A DNA stretch of 64,000 bases from positions 62,001-126,000 of the forward strand of contig VDFB02275580.1 of the NCBI GenBank assembly GCA_007258455.2. Reading direction: 5' to 3'. The position numbers and the translations under genes are program-made. Below, piece after piece: positions 22,194-33,450 of the stretch (its first letter is position 1; each line of letters starts with the position of its first letter). The notes under the pieces were generated by a model that saw only the letters and a program-made list of their open reading frames with translations, ran no database searches and was not told the DNA's origin. The DNA is from Sequoia sempervirens (Eukaryota > Streptophyta > Pinopsida > Cupressales > Cupressaceae).

Positions 22194-23198
22194 GTTATGA
22201 CAACCATTTTTTTCACCGATATGTAATGGATGGTGTCAATATTGTTTCAAAAGTATTTCAAAAGGGTTTTAGGCACCAAGTGAAACAACATTGTTTGTTT
22301 ACTTAATATAGTGATAGCTCTCCTAGCTACATGCCATGATTGTTGTAGCTCCCCCACCTGACAAAATTCACTGTTGTTTTTATTATGCACACGATATATT
22401 CTCAACCATGATATTTTGTTGCTACAATACAGTGATTAGGGTCAGACAGCATGTAGGTGTTAAAACATGTTCTTTTGGATCATTTTAGTAAGAGGTTGGT
22501 TTTTGGGGGGGTAACTAGAGACTACAAAGGTGTAGGGTTTATCTAAGGCTTCAATCATGTCATGTCTAGTTTCAAAAAGATAATGATGTAGTGAAACAAA
22601 TGTAAGATACGATGATACAAGTATTATATAGAGAATGTCTCCAAACTATTTGTATCTCTCTAGGGAAATTTTCACTATCATAATGGTTTTTTCTTGTCAT
22701 ATTTGCTAACATGATTGTATTGGGAATTTGAGAATGTAACAACATTTAAAACATAACATGTATTGTAATATCATATATGTTTGATTTATATGGAATAATG
22801 TAGTTCAATTATGGATCACTAAGTATGCTTTGTGTGTGATACTTGTAATTTGATGGCCAATCTCTCACTTATAATTCTAATTGTATACCCTAGGACCAAA
22901 ATTTTTGGAAACTAATTTGTGTTTATCAACCTACATGAAATAATTTTGAATTGAGCAACCTAGAACATTTATGTATATATAATCCTAATTCGTTAGAAAA
23001 CACAATTGAATCATTCAAGGGCACATTCAATTACAAGGTATATAAACTAAAATAATCTCTTAGACATCACGCTACTACATATGTACATCATCCTTTTCGC
23101 ATTTTCATCATATGAGTGGCATGCCTACAAATGTAAGTACTTTGTTTTAGGGGACTGATTGTGACAAGCCTAAATTTGATCACTCTAGATTCTATATT
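22194..23198. repeat. Repeat Y tail (22490-22650), gene-free spacer, and repeat X copy 2 (22865-23172)
   Basis: 22490-22650 continues the Y alignment (GGGTTTATC, TTCAATCATG, AGTAGTGAAACAAATG/GAGAATGTCTCCAAA). 22651-22864 is AT-rich without a gene. 22865-23172 is the second X copy. Confidence 0.6.
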
Positions 23199-23645
23199 GT
23201 AAGAGTTGGAATAGATTAATCTACACCATGCAAGATTTGGATGAAGATTATATCCACCTAAGATCTAGGAATTTCATGAAAGAACAAGAGAGATCAACTA
23301 TGAGAGAATAATGCTATTCTATCAAAGGATGCAAATGATTATTATGATCATATGATTGATCAATATTGTATCAATGTTATATTTACACATGAGACCACCT
23401 AGCTATATAGCCAAGGTGAGACATGGGATTAGATAGGAGCATGACAAGTGGCTTAATCCTATGTCATGAGACAACTAATATTAAATGACATAGGATACAA
23501 TTATTAAAAGTCAAAAGATAAGCTAATATCTAATGAAAATTAATACCTTCTAGAAATATCTTCCCTCCTAGGACCTAAGTAAACTTAACATGTAAATAGG
23601 ACCCACTAATGAACTAGTTCGGTAAAACACCTATTTACATCAACA
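23199..23645 (-). repeat. Copia-type 3' LTR (approximate)
   Basis: The minus strand starts TGTTGATGTAAATAGG at 23645, directly after polypurine AATGAGGAATGAGGG. It contains TTAAGTTTACTTAGGT, shared with the LTRs at 27007 and 33196/43081, and a TATA-like GGCTATATAGC near 23405. The end at about 23199 (CTCTTACA) is tentative. Confidence 0.5.
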
Positions 23646-24780
23646 CCCTCATTCCTCATTAAGTGTAACTTAGGGAGTAGAAGATTTTTATGCAAATGAT
23701 GCAAAGATGGATCTCAACTACAAGGACTTGTTAGGTACCCATGTAAAAATGCAATCTCTCACAAATGGAGAAAAAGAGAAAACCTAGTGGGATAAAACTC
23801 CTCCCTAAAAGAAATGAAAACTAAATGCTCCCAATGAAGAATGAGAAATACAAAACCCCATGTGAAGAGAGAGACCCTACAATAAGAGAGAAGAAGAGAG
23901 ATCATGTGAGAGATCATGCCACCCCCCCTCAATGTTGAGTCTTCTGTAATGATGGCAGATGCTTGACTTTGAATGTTCAAGATGGTCCAATCTCATCGAA
24001 CAACATTCCTCCCTAGGAAGAAACACAACCAAGATGATATGAAGGATGTCTTCCCATTCTTGAAAGGAAGATGAGGGAAGATGAATAATTTTTTATCTAT
24101 CTTAAGAATTCTCAAGTGTGTCCATGTTGATGCCAAAATTTGACACACTCCAAACAGGCATTCTGTGCCACGTGCTGCAAAAAATGACAATCCAAATTTC
24201 CTAGAAATGATTGTAGAACACAATCCAAAGACAAAGATACCTCCTCTGAAAACAAAGAAGCCTACTCCGAATTTATTCAAAATAATCAGTTCACTCATGT
24301 CAATCTGTAAAGAATGATCATGTAGAGAATGAAAAAGAAGGTTAGAGTGTTCCCTCACAATAACTGAAGAAGGTTCATCTCCATCAAAGAGAAGATGAAT
24401 GTAATCAAAGGTGTCTCCCAAATTTGAGCTGAGGGAAGTTCACAAAAAAAACCAACAATGTCTATCAAGTACTTATCCCAAGTATCCATCTTTGGAAGAT
24501 GGTGTATGTTCTATTACACTTAATCGTAAGCAAAAACTATGGCAACAAATACATCATTAGAAGAAATAGTAAATGAAGGAGACTGAATATCAACACATGT
24601 CACTAGATCCTTAGTAGATGAAAGTATACCAAGATTCAAATGACCATATTAAATCTCATCAAAAGTTTCCACACTAAATGCTTGAATTTTAACACCTACC
24701 ATAGAAATAATAGGAGAAAAATATGACAAGGTGTAGACCTGAGATTGGTGATCAACCTCCCCAATTGCAACTCTATCTAT
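23646..24780 (-). other. Copia relic, 3' non-coding part
   Basis: No RT or integrase motif is visible between the protease fragment and the polypurine tract. 23729-23775 carries a box (sense CTCCATTTGTGAGAGATTGC then GGGTACCTAACA) found at a similar distance before two other LTRs. The ORFs 23759-24421 have no recognised domain. Confidence 0.45.
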
Positions 24781-25570
24781 GCTATGCAAATCCTAGATTA
24801 TGATAGAATCTAGTGTGAACTCAACACTTTTACCTACTCGACCATGTGTGATCTGATAGATAGAAAGCATATTGATTGATAATGAAGGCACGCAAAGAAC
24901 ATCATTAAATTCTCTATCATCCATGTCAATGGATCCCCTCCAACAAAGACACATATATGTGTCATTAGCCATAAAGATGTGAGGTGATGAACAAGACTCA
25001 AATGAAGCAAACATACCTCTTGGATGAAGTCATGTGATGTGAGGCTCTTGAATTGAGTATCCACCTCTCTGACTCAAAATAATTAATTGAAAAAAGTGCT
25101 TACCCCTTATGTCTATCAGAATTTGATGAAAAAGAAGAGGATGAATGATTTTCCATTGAAGGAAAATTGATTTGATGCTTCTTAAGAAGATCCTTCAACT
25201 CATCAATCTATTTTGAATAACATTGATGTTCATCATTCCCTATTTTCTTACTGTAATATGTACATGTAGGCTTCTCCTTCTTAAATGATTCCCCTTGAGA
25301 CGGAGAGGATCATCTTCTTTATGTGTCTTTTTCTTATTCTTATTTAGCTTCTTATCAAGATTCCTTGATTCTTTGTGTACCTTAGACTCACTAGCCAACA
25401 ATGCTTGTGACTTAGAAGAAATAATGAGACCTATATGAGTTAACTTCACTTCCTCTTGGATTAGGAGATTTACAAGCTCATCAAACTTAGGATCAACATA
25501 TGATGCTCCCATTAAAATTTGATGGGTATGAAATCTAGAAACAAACACTGAATACTTAGGGCCAAGCATG
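24781..25570 (-). pseudogene. Ty1/copia gag-protease relic (1)
   Basis: The gag part (25569-25240) reads KYSVFVSRFHTHQILMGAS and GLIISSKSQALLASE, then a Lys-rich stretch, as in copia gag proteins. A degenerate zinc knuckle follows near 25250 (CTYYSKKIGNDEHQC). The protease region reads SRASHHMTSS near 25040 (normally DSGASHHMT, so the catalytic Asp is lost). It then continues in another frame as FMANDTYMC, GSIDMDDREFNDVL and VPSLSINMLSIYQ, the block after the copia protease. Stops and frameshifts separate the pieces, and no RT follows. It is an inactive, internally deleted copia element related to the LTR at 23199-23645. Confidence 0.75.
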
Positions 25571-25876
25571 TATAAGAATTAGGAAGATCTAGGAGATAAA
25601 ATAACAAGCACAAGTTAACAATGTAAAGATTGTATTTAGATGATCCAAATGATAATGAGTACAAGGCCTTGCATATATAGGCAAGGAAGATGCAATCCAC
25701 CTATGAGGTGAATTGACAAGTGCCCCATCAAGTGGCACAAAAGAATAGACAAGTGTCCTATAGGTGTCAACCTTGGGAATACTTAGAGTGTGCAAACCAA
25801 GAACCTCTATGACCAAGTCATCAACCTTGATGCCAAGTGTTGAGTGACTTTTGAGGTGACATGGAAAGGCTTCCAA
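25571..25876 (-). repeat. LTR-like segment with TATA box upstream of the copia gag
   Basis: The minus strand contains GCCTATATATGCAAGGC (about 25665-25681) shortly before gag, as expected for a 5' LTR promoter. The ends are not defined, and it does not match the LTR at 23199. Confidence 0.35.
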
Positions 25877-26859
25877 CCTTAAAAAATTTTGTTCATGAGG
25901 TTAAGAGTAAACCCACAAAAGTAATTTACAATTCAAATGAGGAAGGAAAACTTATAAAAAATGACCCCATGCCAAAAAAATTCATTCTGGGGGTTCAAAT
26001 AAACTCATTGGTTCAAATGAACCAAAAAAGGGTTCACTCGAACCAGGGTTTGAGCAAACCCATTTAATGCATGTACGGAAAAAAAAGCAAATTAAAACCC
26101 CTTTCGGGTGAACCCCCCTTTTCCCTATTTCTTACCTTGTTCACAAAAAAAAACCTAAATTTTTATGCTTTGAAGCTTGGGTTGAGGATGAAAATGGAGG
26201 AATCTTCACAAACTCAACTGGAATCAGGTAGTCCTTTGAACGAGCTATCCAAAAAATATAATTTTAATATGTTTTGGTTTTATTATGTATTTGGTTTTAG
26301 TTTTATTAAACATAGGTTTTCATAAAATGAAGGTCTCTATTCTACACATGGAAAAAAAAAAAAAAATAAATGCACAAATATTGAAGTCCTTGATCCAACA
26401 AAAAAAATGAATTTCGATATATACAAAAAAGTTAGCTATATGGTTATATGGAATTGGTTTGACTTGAAACTTGATTAAAAACTTGATTAAAGAAAAAATA
26501 TTCAATAAAAAACTATCTAACCAAGTGGAAGCACTAGATATCAGAGTTACAAATCTAAATTTGAAAGAATTATATTTTTATCCTTCATGGAAAAAAAGTT
26601 ATGCATTATACGGTGTGCGTCACTTTTTAAAAATGTTGTTTTTTGCAAAAAAACCAGTTTTCGTGGGAGATGGAAAAAGAAGTGCAATTTGATTACAAAA
26701 ATTTTGAAAAAAATATTTTTAGAATCTACAGACAAAATGTGACAGGACTCTAGTTTGCATCATCTACAAATTCCTCACAATTTAGCCGCTATAGGTGCCC
26801 GAATGTGAAGATTTAGTTAAAAATAATAATTTCAGTGTCCAGTTTGGCCAAAAATTCTA
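25877..26859. other. Gene-free AT-rich interval with GGTTC palindromes
   Basis: 25990-26062 contains repeated GGTTCAAATGAACC-type palindromic words and GGGTTCACTCGAACC. A long A run lies at about 26350. ORFs here are A-rich and unsupported. Confidence 0.4.
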
Positions 26860-27007
26860 AACCACTATTGTGGGATCACCCTTAACCAAATAACTTGGTA
26901 ACAAAGGCTTAAAGGTTGCACATTCAGTTATATTTAAGGTGTTTTCTAACCTCATCAACCTAAGTACACTTAAGTATAGTGAATAGATTAAATTATTCAC
27001 ACTAACA
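26860..27007 (-). repeat. Copia-type LTR fragment
   Basis: The minus strand starts TGTTAGTGTGAATAATTTAA at 27007, after polypurine ACTTAAGGGTGGG. It shares CTTAAGTGTACTTAGGT with the LTRs at 23645 and 33196. The same pre-LTR box as at 23729 is present at 27084-27127. Confidence 0.55.
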
Positions 27008-27849
27008 CCCACCCTTAAGTGATTCTTGTGGAGATCACAAAAGTGCAATAGATAGAAATGAGATGGGTCCCAGCTAGAGGCCATGTTAGGTATCCATGTA
27101 CAATGCATTCTCTCACAAATGGAGAAAACTTGGAGATAACCCAATGGGAACAAAAATCCTCTCCAAGAAAAGAGAATTAAAAGGATTTTAGACCTTTTAA
27201 AAATATGTCCCTTGATGATAGGAACATGATGATGAAGAACTCTTGAAGCATGTCGAAGATGTAAACTTTGTTGATGATGAATTGGTGTCTATTGGAATCA
27301 AAAAATCTCTAAGAAATGTGGATCAAGATGAGAGATGCAAAGCACTACATGAGTGAACATATGAATGCACTACTCAACCAGTGTACCCAAAGTCAATTAA
27401 ATTTCAATGTGAAGTCAAAAAAATAGATAGTATTGTGATTAGGAGTATTAGAATCTCAAAATGTGATCAACTATTAAAATAATCCTCTATATGATAGATC
27501 AAGATATAAGGTTCATGAGGCCTCCCAAAAAGAAGATTCCTCCATTACCTCATTAAAAGAAGTATTAGCATAACACATCATAGTCCCCCCTTAATGCTAG
27601 GAAAATATAAGAAGAACCAACTAAGATCGAGAGTATGCAAGGAATGTAGAGATGTACAAGAAACTGAGAAAGGATGTGCTCCAAGGCACACTCACATGAG
27701 GTGAGAATCTCGAGGATTCATTGTTGTGATGGAAAAACCCCCCATCACACTTTATAATTTAGTGTAAGCATAATTATTTCTGAAATTCCATTCACACATT
27801 CAGTTTGTGGCACTTTATATGAGTGCTTCTACACACATTTTTGTTGTTA
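27008..27849. other. Decayed copia-like interior, no gene
   Basis: It contains the polypurine tract and conserved box described for 26860-27007. Otherwise it is gene-free up to the MITE-like insertion at 27850. Confidence 0.4.
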
Positions 27850-28622
27850 GGGTATGTGCAAGATCATGATGGAAAAAATAGGCCCTTAAGTGGCAAAAAA
27901 AAAAAAATCCTTAACGTAAAAATTTGAATAAGTTATCTATATTATTTCAAAAATATGTAAGAATAGAATTTGTAGCAAATTGAATGTAGTTTCTAAACTA
28001 CTAGGTTTGTTTCATAAAATAAAAATCTATAAATGGTGAAAATTTAAAATTTCAATGCAGTAGTACTTAAATTTCAAGGAAAAAATAAGGTGTATGTCTG
28101 ACCACCCTAACCACAATAAAATGATAATTTTTTTTATAATATTTTAGATATAAGTAGAGGACTCATGTCCCAATGTGATGCATATTTTCTTGTAATTTTT
28201 TTCAAAGTAAGCAATTAATCATAAATTTTTTATTACAACTTTTAAAAAATATAAAAAACGTGTATGTCTGACCATCTTAACTTGGTCAAAACTTCATGAA
28301 ATTCAATTTTTCTTTTTTTAATCCTATAGTATGCGAAGAATAGATTGTGACACATGTTTTGGATTTAAAAAAAGTGATATCATTTGAAATCTATAGATGT
28401 TTTTGAATTAGTCTATCAATTAGGACTTTCGTCATAATTTGAATAGAAAATGAATAATAATTACTTACTAAATTCAAAGTAGAGCATAATTTATATTGGT
28501 GGAAAGCTGAGAATCTCCTTTAGAAACCCTTTTCGTTTCATCAATTTTGGGTAAAAAAAATTCGTCAACCATATACCCATCATATTGCCACTTTTTGGCC
28601 CACCATGATCCTACACATACCC
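27850..28622. mobile_element. MITE-like element F1 (773 bp)
   Basis: Its ends are inverted repeats: GGGTATGTGCAAGATCATG on the left and the complement of GGGTATGTGTAGGATCATG on the right. The interior is AT-rich, has no transposase ORF, and aligns throughout with F2 (42115-42912). No clear target duplication is seen (flanks TTA and ATTA). Confidence 0.7.
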
Positions 28623-28689
28623 ATTACAAAGTTCTTCAAATTTTATTGTTATGAGGTGGATTAAGAAGAAAAATGTCTTTCAAACCTCA

Positions 28690-29040
28690 ATAATGACAAA
28701 AACATAAAATTAAACCCCCTTATTCAAGGAATGACCCCCTTTACCAAATTCATTGCAAAAAAAAAAATGACTCCTCTTTCACAATTTTTTAACTAAGCAA
28801 AAGCAAATTTCACCTCCCCCTATAAACAACTTCTCTTTGCCATATTCATTGAAAAAGAAAAAAGAAGATTCCTGTTTTACAATTTTTTAACAATGACAAA
28901 AAAAAAACAACCTCCTCCTATAAACACTTTCCCTTTGCTAAATTCATTGCAAAATAAAATATTGACTTCTCTTTTACAAATTTTTCACTATGACAAAAAA
29001 TTAAAACAAACCCCCCTTTGCAAACACTTTATAGTTAATC
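28690..29040. repeat. Tandem repeat, about 97-bp period, three copies
   Basis: ATTCATTG occurs at 28748, 28844 and 28942, within matching surrounding words (CCTATAAACA, TTTTACAATTTTT, AATGACAAAAA). Confidence 0.7.
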
Positions 29041-31212
29041 CAAGGTTTCAAACCAAAAAATAGTTGTCGAATAATGCCAATAAATGTTTATAAACTACTA
29101 ACATAAAACCTGAATATTGTGGTTGAGCAACGTTTGAGGTTTGGTTTGCATGCCAAGTGGAAGGGGTCAAAATGATGCTGAGGTTGAGTCAAAGTGAAGT
29201 GTAGGATTTGTTAATTGCTATGAAGGAGATGGAAACAAGTGAAAGATACATGTGCAAGTTAGACCAGGTCTCTTGGTGGTAATGCACCCAATATGGAGAA
29301 TCTCCCATATAGTCGTCACTCAAAGTGGACATTGAGAATAGACCAAGGCATGTACCGAATTGTCTATGCAGCCATCAAACTGCACATTTGACTGTATTTA
29401 TTAATTTATTGAAAATCATAATACAATATGTTTTTTATTTTCAATTAATTATTAAATACAATCAAATGTGAACCTGAGTAAACATTGTTGGCATGTACCA
29501 TGGAGAGTGTCTAATAATCAGGAACAAAGAAACTATCTAGGTCATGTTGATATAATGATCCCTTGTCCCACACTATGCCTATTTCCACTTCTTTTTATGT
29601 CTCCCAATGGCTTCTCCTCATTTTTTGTTTCATTTTGCAAGGATTACATTGCTACCATGCACATGTTACAGCCAACCTCTATTATTTCCACATGTGACTT
29701 GTCCAACACACTAAATAGTTAAAGAAAAGCCTGTGCCATGCATTCTTCTTTTTGGTGACCTTGTACAGGGCACATGGATTGGTAGAGGGGCGCAACCTTA
29801 TGAAATTTGTAGATCGATGAATGATGTAAATCTCTGATTTAATGCCCCTCATTTCCCTGTTGCATAGGATCTCTATGCAGGTCGGTAGGATCTCTAATTT
29901 TGTTGATTGGACTTTCACACCAGAGAAGATCCTCTTAGACTCCACACATAGATTAAGATCATGTCACAAATTCAAACTCTGCCCTGCATATACGCCACCC
30001 TACACGTGAAAAACATGGGCAGAGGATTTATATCACTTTACAAAGGGAGATTGTCGAGTCTGTAAAGATATTTGTGACCTCAAAATGATATTCACGACTA
30101 CAAAGATAGTTAATTGGGCCTACAAAGAGATATTTTTCCAGCTCCAAAAGTGCCACGTGAGGAATGACTTGTTTTTGTGTGTTGAATTTACAAATCGCTT
30201 ATGGAATGCGTCTAAGCAATTTGCATGAGGGGAGAGTGTGTAACATGTCAATTGTTCACACAAGTAAATCTCTTAAGTTTTCACATTCAAGTAAATAAAC
30301 TATGTTTCCTAACCATTGTTATAAAAAAAATATTTTTCAAAAGAAAACAAGTGAACATAGATGACATAACAAATTCCAAATTTTGATTTCATTTCAAATA
30401 ACATATTTCACATGTTACAATTTTTCCAATGATTATATACAAAGTATGTACATAGGTCAACCAAACTTCAAAGCAATAGACATAAATGGTCCAGAAATCT
30501 CCTTTCAAATCTTGGTCGCTAGCTAAGGAGGAGACACTCAAGCACTTTTTTTCCAACCACAAACTCAAATGTGGTCCCCCCCACATCTATCATTGGATAG
30601 ATGACCCTTCCCTTTGACGAAGAGATTGGTGGAGTAACCTTGTAACAACAACCACTCTGAGCTTAGTGTTGTGCCCTACATAACTAGAACTTGTAGGCAT
30701 TATACAATCCTAAACTAGCATGCATAAAAGGAACACAGTGAATTGACAGTAGAGCCAAGGCAATCACACTACTTTGGCCAAAGTATTCTCACTCAATACT
30801 TTGAGTGACAGTCATCCTATCTGCATACACTACTCTAACTCGACTTGACTTTAGGACATTATAAACCATGCATAGGTATCTTCCTTCAGGAGGTAGTCAT
30901 TAACCTCATAATTAACCTATTCCTTTTTCCCAAAACTCAATGGTATCTCTACCAATAAAACATAAGAAAAAGCATAAGTTTCCCCCCATTCAATGGATAT
31001 TCAAATTCTAGGTATAACATATGAGCTTTCTAAGTCTACAAATTATCTTTACATGAAATAACTTGACAAGCTATTCCCATTTTGCCAATCCTAGTATGTA
31101 ATACTATATCTATGATAACCAATCAATCCTTAATAAGGAGTAAGTACAAATACTTATAAGGAAATCATATTAATAAGACTTTTCCTTTTCTACAAGAAAA
31201 TATATGATTACT
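29041..31212. other. Gene-free interval
   Basis: No coding family, LTR pair or array is recognised; scattered ORFs under 90 codons have no support. Confidence 0.4.
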
Positions 31213-31583
31213 TGAAACAAATAAAATAGGGTGTTCCACCTTTTGGGAGGTGGAACATTATCTAGGGTTTAAGGACCTACACCAATTTTCTTCAAGTTTA
31301 ATTCACGAAAACCCTAGAAATCTCAATCCAAGGAAAGAATGAGGGAAAAGAGATATGTTGGAAGGGTGTCCTAAGGGTGTGATTAAAGACTAAAAGGGGG
31401 TTCACCACCAAGCTAGGGCTTGGAAAAAAGATGGATGCAATTTGTGCAAATCTAACTAAATAACCTAGGAAATGACACTGAAAAACAAAATAATAAATTG
31501 AGAATGAACAGAGGAGTACTTGGAAGAAAGATGTGATAAAAACAAGCTCTAAAACCCTGAAACTCTAACCTTTAATGCTCACT

Positions 31584-31731
31584 GGGACTCATACGCCAGT
31601 TTGGGCGATTTAGTCCCAGCCTAGGGTTTTTGTGCCAAAATTGGAATCTTTCAGTGACTGTTTACGATATCTTGAAATCTAGAAAAAGGCAATACTAGGA
31701 CTCATATGCCACAAGTGGTGATTTAGTCCCA
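31584..31731. repeat. Palindromic modules b1 (31584-31618) and b2 (31697-31731)
   Basis: Left arms are GGGACTCATACGCC and AGGACTCATATGCC; right arms are GGCGATTTAGTCCC and GGTGATTTAGTCCC. They lie at about the same distance from the LTR end as a2 and a3. Confidence 0.75.
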
Positions 31732-32522
31732 GTATTAGGGTTTGGCTAAAATTCTAGTATTCTCTAATGATCTCTTGTAGCTTCCTTCCTATCAAATCTC
31801 TGAGTCAAAAACCCTAATTTGCAACAGGTGTAGGTGACTTTCTGTCATCTTGCAAGTAAGGTGAAAACTTTGACAATTTTTCAATTTTGACAACTTTTCT
31901 CCAATATTGCTCTTCAATGGATCTTCAACCTAGATTTGCAAATCACACATCAAAGAGAAGGAAAAATTCTGTTTTGTTATTGGATAGGGGTTTACCTTGG
32001 TCAAACCCTGTTTAGGTAATTAAATTATATGATGAAACAATGAAACATGAACATGAAATATGAAACATGAACAATGATACCTTGAATGATGTCTTGGAAT
32101 GTAAATTTGCAATCTAGCATGAAGTGGCCATGAAGAATGTAGATCATGTTCTTGAATTGGATATGAAACAATGCTTCACTTGGATCTTGAATACTACATC
32201 ATAGCACTAGCTCAACAACGTGCTTAATGTATTATGCATTTGACATGATAATGGATCTTGAATTATTGCAACAAATGATAAATAAATCTACCCTTGAATG
32301 CTTTAGAAATGCTCTTGAATGCTTTTGTAAAATATTGTGAAAGTGATCTTGATCAAGCTCATGAAATTCTAGGATTTCTTAGGTGTTGAAATGATGAAAT
32401 AACCTTGTATTCATACTTATTTATGTTGAATTTCCCAAAATTACAACACTACAAGCCAACATCAGATCTAGGAGGATAAAATCTCACCAAGAACTGAATA
32501 TAAAATAGGTCTTGATTAGAGT

Positions 32523-32673
32523 GGGACTCATACACCCAAGGTGGCGTATGAGTCTCGGTGGCTCAAAACTGGGGCACAAACACTAAGACAGGTCAGGACT
32601 GTTTAATGTGATTCAAAATCAGGTCCCAAGACCTAGGTGGGATTCATACGCCCAAGGTGGAGTATAAGTCCTA
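32523..32673. repeat. Palindromic modules b3 (32523-32556) and b4 (32639-32673)
   Basis: b3 has left arm GGGACTCATACACC and right arm GGCGTATGAGTCTC. Relative to family A/C (CATTC with GAATG), both arms have changed to CATAC and GTATG, keeping the pairing. b4 has GGGATTCATACGCC and GGAGTATAAGTCCT. Confidence 0.8.
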
Positions 32674-33195
32674 GACCACTAAATTTGGGACACATGACCT
32701 AAAACACTGAATTATGATTGGTCATTTGATAAGTGTTAGGATTATCTCCAGAAAAATACATTTAACAAGGCTTGTGGATATAAAATAAGTCCAATTAAAG
32801 CATAAATAAGCCTAATCAATTAATAAAACCCTAGATTAGTGTGAAAGTGTTAGGATACACTTTACAACACCCTAAATAAGGCACAATTAGGTCCATTTAG
32901 TTTAAAAGGGCCCTAAAATTAATGTGAAGGTGTAAATAAATACACTTTACAACACTAAATTAAGGAAAAATTAAGTCAATTTAGCTTAAAAGGGCCCTAA
33001 AACTAATGTGAATGTGTGAAACACATTACAACACTAGATCAAAGAAACATTACATTAATTTTAATGTTAATCACTCCCAAATTAAGTGTGAAAATGTAAA
33101 GGACAACATTTTTCTACACTACATTACTCTATTTCAAGCAAACTAATGCAATTTCCAATTTAAACGCACAAGGCAATCAATCTTTCAAAAAATAT

Positions 33196-33434
33196 TGTTA
33201 GGGAAAATAAGTGCATATTATTAAATAGTGATTATTTAGGTGCATAGTTAGGCACATATAGTTTTGTTGGTTATTTATTTTACTGACTTGCATCTTGCCT
33301 TTATAAGAAAGGTTTGTACATTATTCCATCATCTCAATCTATTCACTTTTGGTGAAATAGCGTGTGCTTCTCTCATGCATTCGTGAAGGCTCTTTGTTGC
33401 AGATGGTGCTCCTAGGAGGTGGTTGACACTAACA
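33196..33434 (+). repeat. 5' LTR of the copia-type element
   Basis: It starts TGTTAGGG and ends ACTAACA. It aligns with 43081-43347, which has about 28 bp more near its start. Confidence 0.8.
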
Positions 33435-33450
33435 TGGTATCAGAGCTTGT
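33435..33450 (+). promoter_or_regulatory. Primer binding site (initiator Met tRNA)
   Basis: TGGTATCAGAGC, the classical plant copia primer site, directly follows the LTR. Confidence 0.9.

Larger units (their letters stand above)
31213..33140 (-). repeat. LTR B, probable solo LTR of the element A family
   Basis: Minus strand from 33140 (TGCTTGAAATAG) to about 31213. It shares with LTR A the U3 CACTTTACAACAC repeats (32860-33060), the phrase CCTTGGTCAAACCCTGTTTA (about 31993-32012) and a TATA-like CATAAATAAG (32425-32416). It also has four palindromic modules at 31584-31618, 31697-31731, 32523-32556 and 32639-32673. No internal region follows below 31213, and I could not confirm a target duplication. 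A perfect small hairpin, TGTTCCACC...GGTGGAACA, lies at 31232-31258. Confidence 0.65.

Noticed and set aside
29468..29945. Overlapping ORFs of 84 and 87 codons
   Set aside because: No domain, no codon or start support, in a gene-free repeat-like interval.
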